Below are positions 8,249 to 11,172 of a stretch of 11,172 bases of DNA, piece by piece. The notes below the pieces were generated by a model. The model did no database searches and was not told the DNA's origin. It saw nothing but the letters and a program-made list of their open reading frames with translations. Origin of the DNA: Fusobacteriota bacterium (GTDB lineage: Bacteria > Fusobacteriota > Fusobacteriia > JAPLKR01). The first letter of the stretch is position 1, and every line of letters begins with the position of its first letter. The stretch covers positions 1-11,172 of the forward strand of contig JAPLKR010000021.1 of NCBI GenBank assembly GCA_026387965.1, written 5' to 3'. Made by a program: the position numbers and the translations under genes.

Positions 8249-9220
8249 ATGTTAAATTTTAAATTATCAAAGGAACATGGATTAGAAAAAAATGCTATGA
8301 GAACTGTCTATTGCGATACATTAATTGCATTAGCAAATAGCAATAAAAATATAGTTGCGCTGGATGCAGATTTAATGAGTTCCATGGGAATGAATGCATT
8401 CAAAAAAACATTTCCGGATAGAATGTTCAATTGTGGTGTTCAAGAAGCGAATATGATTGGAGTTGCAGCAGGGCTTTCTTCTATTGGTAAAATTCCTTAT
8501 GCTCATACATTTGGACCATTTGCGTCAAGAAGGTGTTTTGATCAAATTTTTCTATCATGTGCTTATTCAAAGCAAAATGTTAGAATTATTGGCTCTGATC
8601 CTGGAATTACCGCAGCTTATAACGGTGGAACACATATGCCATTTGAAGATTTAGCTTTAATGAGAACAGTTCCTGAAATGAATATTATTGTGCCATCAGA
8701 TTCTGTAATGTTAGAAGATATTATTCGAAAAACTGAAAATTTATATGGAAATTTTTATATTCAATTGCTTCGTAACAATGCAGTTTCAATTTATGAAAAG
8801 GGGTCTAAGTTTACACTTGGTAAAGCTAATAAGATTGTTGAAGGCAAAGATATTACCATTATTGCAAATGGAATAATGGTTTCTGAATGTTTAATTGCAG
8901 CAGAGCAACTTTCAAAAATAGGAATTCATGCAAGAATATTAGATATGTTTTGTTTGAAACCTATCGATAAAGAATCTATTCTAAATGCGGCACAAGAAAC
9001 AGGAGCAATTGTTACTGTAGAGAATCATAATATTATAAACGGATTAGCATCGGCTGTTTCAGAAGTTATAGTAGAAGAATGTTTAGTACCAATGGGTAAA
9101 ATTGGAGTAAGAGATCAATTTGGGCAAGTTGGAAGTGTAGAATATTTAAAAGAAGTATATCATTTAACGCCTCAAGATATTGTTGAAGAGGTTATAAAAA
9201 CATTAAAGCGAAAAAAATAA
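8249..9220 (+). CDS. Transketolase, C-terminal (pyrimidine-binding plus C-terminal domain) subunit
   Basis: The 323-residue partner of the preceding subunit. The catalytic Glu66 lies in GVQEANMIGVAAGLS (63-77), followed by YAHTFGPFASRRCFDQI (84-100). Residues 201-323 form the C-terminal domain (ITIIANGIMV, VTVENHN). Compared by eye with yeast/E. coli transketolase, several substrate residues are kept: Arg18, Ser44, His129 (GGTH) and Arg175 (LLRNN). Two are changed: the donor-phosphate-binding His (yeast His469, usually in THAG or THDS) is Asp117 in SDPG, and the specificity Asp (yeast Asp477, in GEDG) is Asn125 in AYNGG. This fits a donor without a terminal phosphate, such as 2-deoxy-5-keto-D-gluconate (inference). 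GGAGGA precedes the ATG. The transporter gene follows after 63 nt. Confidence 0.92.
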   Translation: MLNFKLSKEHGLEKNAMRTVYCDTLIALANSNKNIVALDADLMSSMGMNAFKKTFPDRMFNCGVQEANMIGVAAGLSSIGKIPYAHTFGPFASRRCFDQIFLSCAYSKQNVRIIGSDPGITAAYNGGTHMPFEDLALMRTVPEMNIIVPSDSVMLEDIIRKTENLYGNFYIQLLRNNAVSIYEKGSKFTLGKANKIVEGKDITIIANGIMVSECLIAAEQLSKIGIHARILDMFCLKPIDKESILNAAQETGAIVTVENHNIINGLASAVSEVIVEECLVPMGKIGVRDQFGQVGSVEYLKEVYHLTPQDIVEEVIKTLKRKK

Positions 9221-9283
9221 GGTATTAATAGGGTGTGGCTTCTTAAACTATGTGTAATAAAATAATATAATAAAGAGGTACTT

Positions 9284-10709
9284 ATGTCAGAATTTAAATT
9301 GGAAGCTAGGAATAGTAGTGATCAGATAGAAAATAAAAGTAAGTCAAGATTTATGTATTTTGTTGCTATTATTGCAGCTTTGGGTGGAATATTATTTGGA
9401 TTTGATACAGGGGTAATATCGGGCGCTTTAATATTTGTAAACAAGACATTTAATCCAAGTATTGCAAGTCAGCAATTAGCCGTGAGCATGGTAGTTGCTG
9501 GAGCCTTCGTTGGATGTTTATTAAGTGGTAAATTATCTAATACGCTTGGAAGAAAAAAATTACTTATCATTGTAGCATATATTTTTATTATTGGTACAGC
9601 AATATGTGCATTAGCACCAACCATGGACATATTAATAATAGGTAGATTTGTATTAGGATTAGCAGTAGGAGTAGCATCATACACAGCGCCACTTTTTATT
9701 GCAGAAATTTCGATTCCAAGTAAACGCGGGTCAATGGTTTTATTGAATGGGTTTTGTATAACAGGTGCTCAAGCAATTGCAGTTTTATTAGATTGGTGGC
9801 TTGCAAGATATAGCTATACAATTAATTGGAGAATAATGATGGGACTTGCCATTATCCCGTCAATATTACTCTTAGCAGGAATGATTATAGCCCCGAATTC
9901 TCCAAGATGGTTAATCATGGTTGGAAGAGTAGAGGAAGCAAGAAGAGTTCTCAGAAAAATCAGAGATTTTGATAAAGTAGAAATTGAAATACAGGAGATA
10001 TTGAAAAGTTTGAATCAAAAAAAAGGAACTTTGTCACTATTGTTTTCGAAACGCATTAGACCAGTTTTGATTATTGGGCTAATCTTAGGAATTGGGCAAC
10101 AATTTTCTGGATTTAATACCGTTATGTATTATGGCCCTGAAATATTTAAACAAGTAGGATTTCATGGAAATAGTGCTACAATAATGGCAACATTTGGAAT
10201 GGCAGTAATAAATTTTTTGATTACTATTGTTTGCATGATCTTTGTTGATAAACTTGGAAGAAGAAAATTGCTTATAATTGGTATGTTATTAGCCACAATT
10301 TGTCAATTTTTATTAGGAGAAATAATAAAAGTTGGTGTAGATCATTTTCCGGGTGGTGCATACACAGCTTTTATAGTAATTATGGTTTTTGTTGTTGGAT
10401 ACGCAGGAAGTTTAGGAACACTTTTCTGGTTAATAATTTCAGAAATATATCCGCTTGAGGTTCGAGGAATTGGAATGAGTTTTGTAGCAGGTATTCAATG
10501 GTTAGCAAATTTTATAGTTTCGGCAACTTTTTTTAACAGTAATGAGTATTTATGGTGGCGGCACGTTTTGGTTTTATGGTACCGCATTGTTAATTATACT
10601 TATTTTCATAATTATATATGTTCCCGAAACAAAAGGCGTTTCTTTAGAAGTGATAGAACTAAATTTAGATAAAGGAACAAAATTAAGAGATTTAGGTAAA
10701 ATATCATAA
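9284..10709 (+). pseudogene. Sugar:proton symporter (MFS, GalP/AraE/IolT type), frameshifted near the 3' end; likely inositol transporter
   Basis: Twelve-helix MFS sugar porter in the cytoplasmic membrane, preceded by AAAGAGGT. Motifs in order: GGILFGFDTGVISGAL (34-49), LGRKK (88-92), GRFVLGLAVG (120-129), PNSPRWL (204-210), GQQFSGFN (271-278) and LGRRKLL (324-330). The first frame runs to TAA 10670-10672 (462 aa), but its last ~46 residues are nonsense. The proper ending, reading GGGTFWFYG, a last helix, the sugar-porter signature PETKGVSLE and KLRDLGKIS, is in the next frame and stops at TAA 10707-10709. Removing one T from the seven-T run at 10528-10534 joins the frames into ATFLTVM.., just as GalP/AraE read ATFLT, giving 474 aa. 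Either a real inactivating or phase-variable indel, or a homopolymer sequencing error. The operon context suggests inositol as substrate; similarity alone would also allow galactose or arabinose. Confidence 0.85.
10528..10534 (+). repeat. Seven-T homopolymer at the transporter frameshift
   Basis: The run sits exactly where the transporter reading frame changes. Six Ts would restore a full-length protein with a GalP/AraE-like junction. Homopolymers of this length are slippage sites and also common sequencing-error sites. Confidence 0.8.
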
Positions 10710-11023
10710 TATATCGAAATAATAAAGATGATGTTATCCATGAGTTAGTTCTGATTTCTCTGATTCTGGATTTCAAGCTCTTTTAATTTGAGTACAATGC
10801 TTTGATTTCTTAGTAGCCCTTTTATTATATCGTAGCGAAAATAATATAGCGGTATTAGGTGAAAAATAATTCTTGGAAAATTATTAAGTAAAAAAACTGT
10901 AATGTCGAGAATAATCGAACTGTTTCTGTTAAAAATTTATTAATTGAGACACGGTGACAACATAAGAAAAAACGAATAAATTCCTTACAAACACTGATTT
11001 ACAATAATTTTTCAAAAAAGATG
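10710..11023. other. Intergenic region, no convincing gene
   Basis: About 314 AT-rich bases between the transporter end and a downstream promoter. I see no classical GC-rich hairpin plus T-run terminator after the operon. On the minus strand, 10745-10936 is open for 63 codons without an ATG, GTG or TTG start. It ends in a charged stretch (LKLKELEIQNQRNQN) and could be the worn 3' end of an old gene, or chance. A purely A/T inverted repeat (AATAATT/AATTATT, near 10866-10886) is too weak to call. Confidence 0.6.
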
Positions 11024-11052
11024 TTGACGGTTAAAAAAAAGTATGGTATGAT
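11024..11052 (+). promoter_or_regulatory. Strong sigma-A-type promoter with extended -10
   Basis: The -35 box TTGACG (11024-11029) and -10 box TATGAT (11047-11052) are separated by exactly 17 nt, and TGG just before the -10 gives an extended -10 (TGn). A-rich sequence lies upstream. Transcription would start near 11058-11060, reading rightward away from the inositol operon. It drives a separate unit whose body lies beyond the window. The strength and the structured leader suggest a stable RNA or ribosomal operon, but no such gene is visible here. Confidence 0.75.
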
Positions 11053-11056
11053 AACT

Positions 11057-11080
11057 CTTGTCCCTTGAAAAAAGGACAAG
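11057..11080 (+). other. 5'-terminal leader hairpin
   Basis: CTTGTCC (11057-11063) pairs perfectly with GGACAAG (11074-11080) around a 10-nt A-rich loop. It lies at the predicted transcript 5' end, so it could shield the RNA from decay or form part of a leader structure. No T run follows, so it is not a terminator. Confidence 0.6.
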
Positions 11081-11114
11081 CACATTGGGAAAAGAATAGG
11101 AAACAACCAAATCG

Positions 11115-11141
11115 TTTTAAAACGTGTAATGCGTTTTAAAA
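11115..11141 (+). repeat. Perfect 10-bp inverted repeat in the leader
   Basis: TTTTAAAACG (11115-11124) and CGTTTTAAAA (11132-11141) are perfect reverse complements around the 7-nt loop TGTAATG. Each arm is itself nearly self-complementary, and 11113-11124 is a 12-nt palindrome (CGTTTTAAAACG). It may be a second leader hairpin or a protein-binding site. Confidence 0.6.
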
Positions 11142-11143
11142 TA

Positions 11144-11159
11144 GCAGACGAATGTCTGC
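11144..11159 (+). other. Leader hairpin with GAAT loop
   Basis: GCAGAC (11144-11149) pairs with GTCTGC (11154-11159) around a GAAT tetraloop, followed by a moderately T-rich stretch (AAACTGTTTTGTC) to the window edge. Its role is unclear: a weak attenuator or part of a structured RNA. Confidence 0.5.
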
Positions 11160-11172
11160 AAACTGTTTTGTC

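Noticed and set aside
9221-9283. A separate promoter for the transporter gene
   Set aside because: The 63-nt gap is AT-rich with TATA-like strings but no TTGACA-like box at a proper distance; read-through is simpler.
1-10709. Possible reassignment of TGA to Trp, since no gene here ends in TGA
   Set aside because: All conserved Trp positions use TGG and the genes read through without in-frame TGA. About ten stops are too few to show avoidance.
10710-10800. Rho-independent terminator after the operon
   Set aside because: Only weak pairings such as CTC/GAG around TTTTAATTT near 10779-10793 exist, with no GC-rich stem and no T run after it.
10866-10886. AATAATT/AATTATT inverted repeat as a terminator or operator
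   Set aside because: Only A/T pairs in a very AT-rich stretch; expected by chance.
11057-11172. tRNA, tmRNA, RNase P RNA or 16S rRNA start
   Set aside because: No cloverleaf, no known conserved ends of these RNAs and no 16S 5' motif could be seen before the window ends.

Overview
The window is AT-rich with strong purine-rich ribosome-binding sites, very short intergenic gaps and bacterial gene families, which suggests a low-GC Gram-positive bacterium (Bacillota, or a standard-code Mollicute relative). Trp is encoded by TGG and no gene here ends in TGA, but the reading frames are intact under the standard code. I cannot name the species.

Layout: positions 1-10709 hold one dense, same-strand gene train: the 3' end of an upstream gene (possibly iolB), iolD, a tartrate/D-malate dehydrogenase (dmlA-like), iolE, iolG, an archaeal-type (type II) glyceraldehyde-3-phosphate dehydrogenase paralogue, an archaeal-type phosphoglycerate kinase paralogue, the N- and C-terminal subunits of a split transketolase, and a GalP/AraE/IolT-type sugar:proton symporter gene broken by one extra T in a T run. 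Gaps are 2 to 63 nt or overlaps, so this reads as one operon. Positions 10710-11023 hold no convincing gene. At 11024-11052 lies a near-consensus promoter with an extended -10, firing rightward into a structured leader that runs off the window.

How the genes fit together: IolG, IolE and IolD are the first steps of myo-inositol breakdown and, with IolB, lead to 2-deoxy-5-keto-D-gluconate (DKG). The usual next genes, the DKG kinase iolC and aldolase iolJ, are not in the window. Instead there are a transketolase, a GAPDH paralogue, a PGK paralogue and a D-malate dehydrogenase. DKG is a ketose with the same D-threo C3/C4 geometry as xylulose 5-phosphate, with CH2-COO- in place of CH2-O-phosphate. 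Transketolase cleavage would give D-malate semialdehyde, an analogue of glyceraldehyde 3-phosphate. GAPDH and PGK paralogues could take this to D-malate with ATP formation, and the D-malate dehydrogenase would give pyruvate and CO2. Active-site changes in the PGK (a conserved substrate-binding Arg is Asp), the transketolase (a phosphate-binding His is Asp, and a donor-specificity Asp is Asn) and the GAPDH (two family His are Gln and Pro) agree with changed substrates. I infer a kinase- and aldolase-independent 'transketolase route' for inositol. This is the main finding. It rests on family assignment, gene order, chemistry and by-eye alignment, with no experiment behind it.
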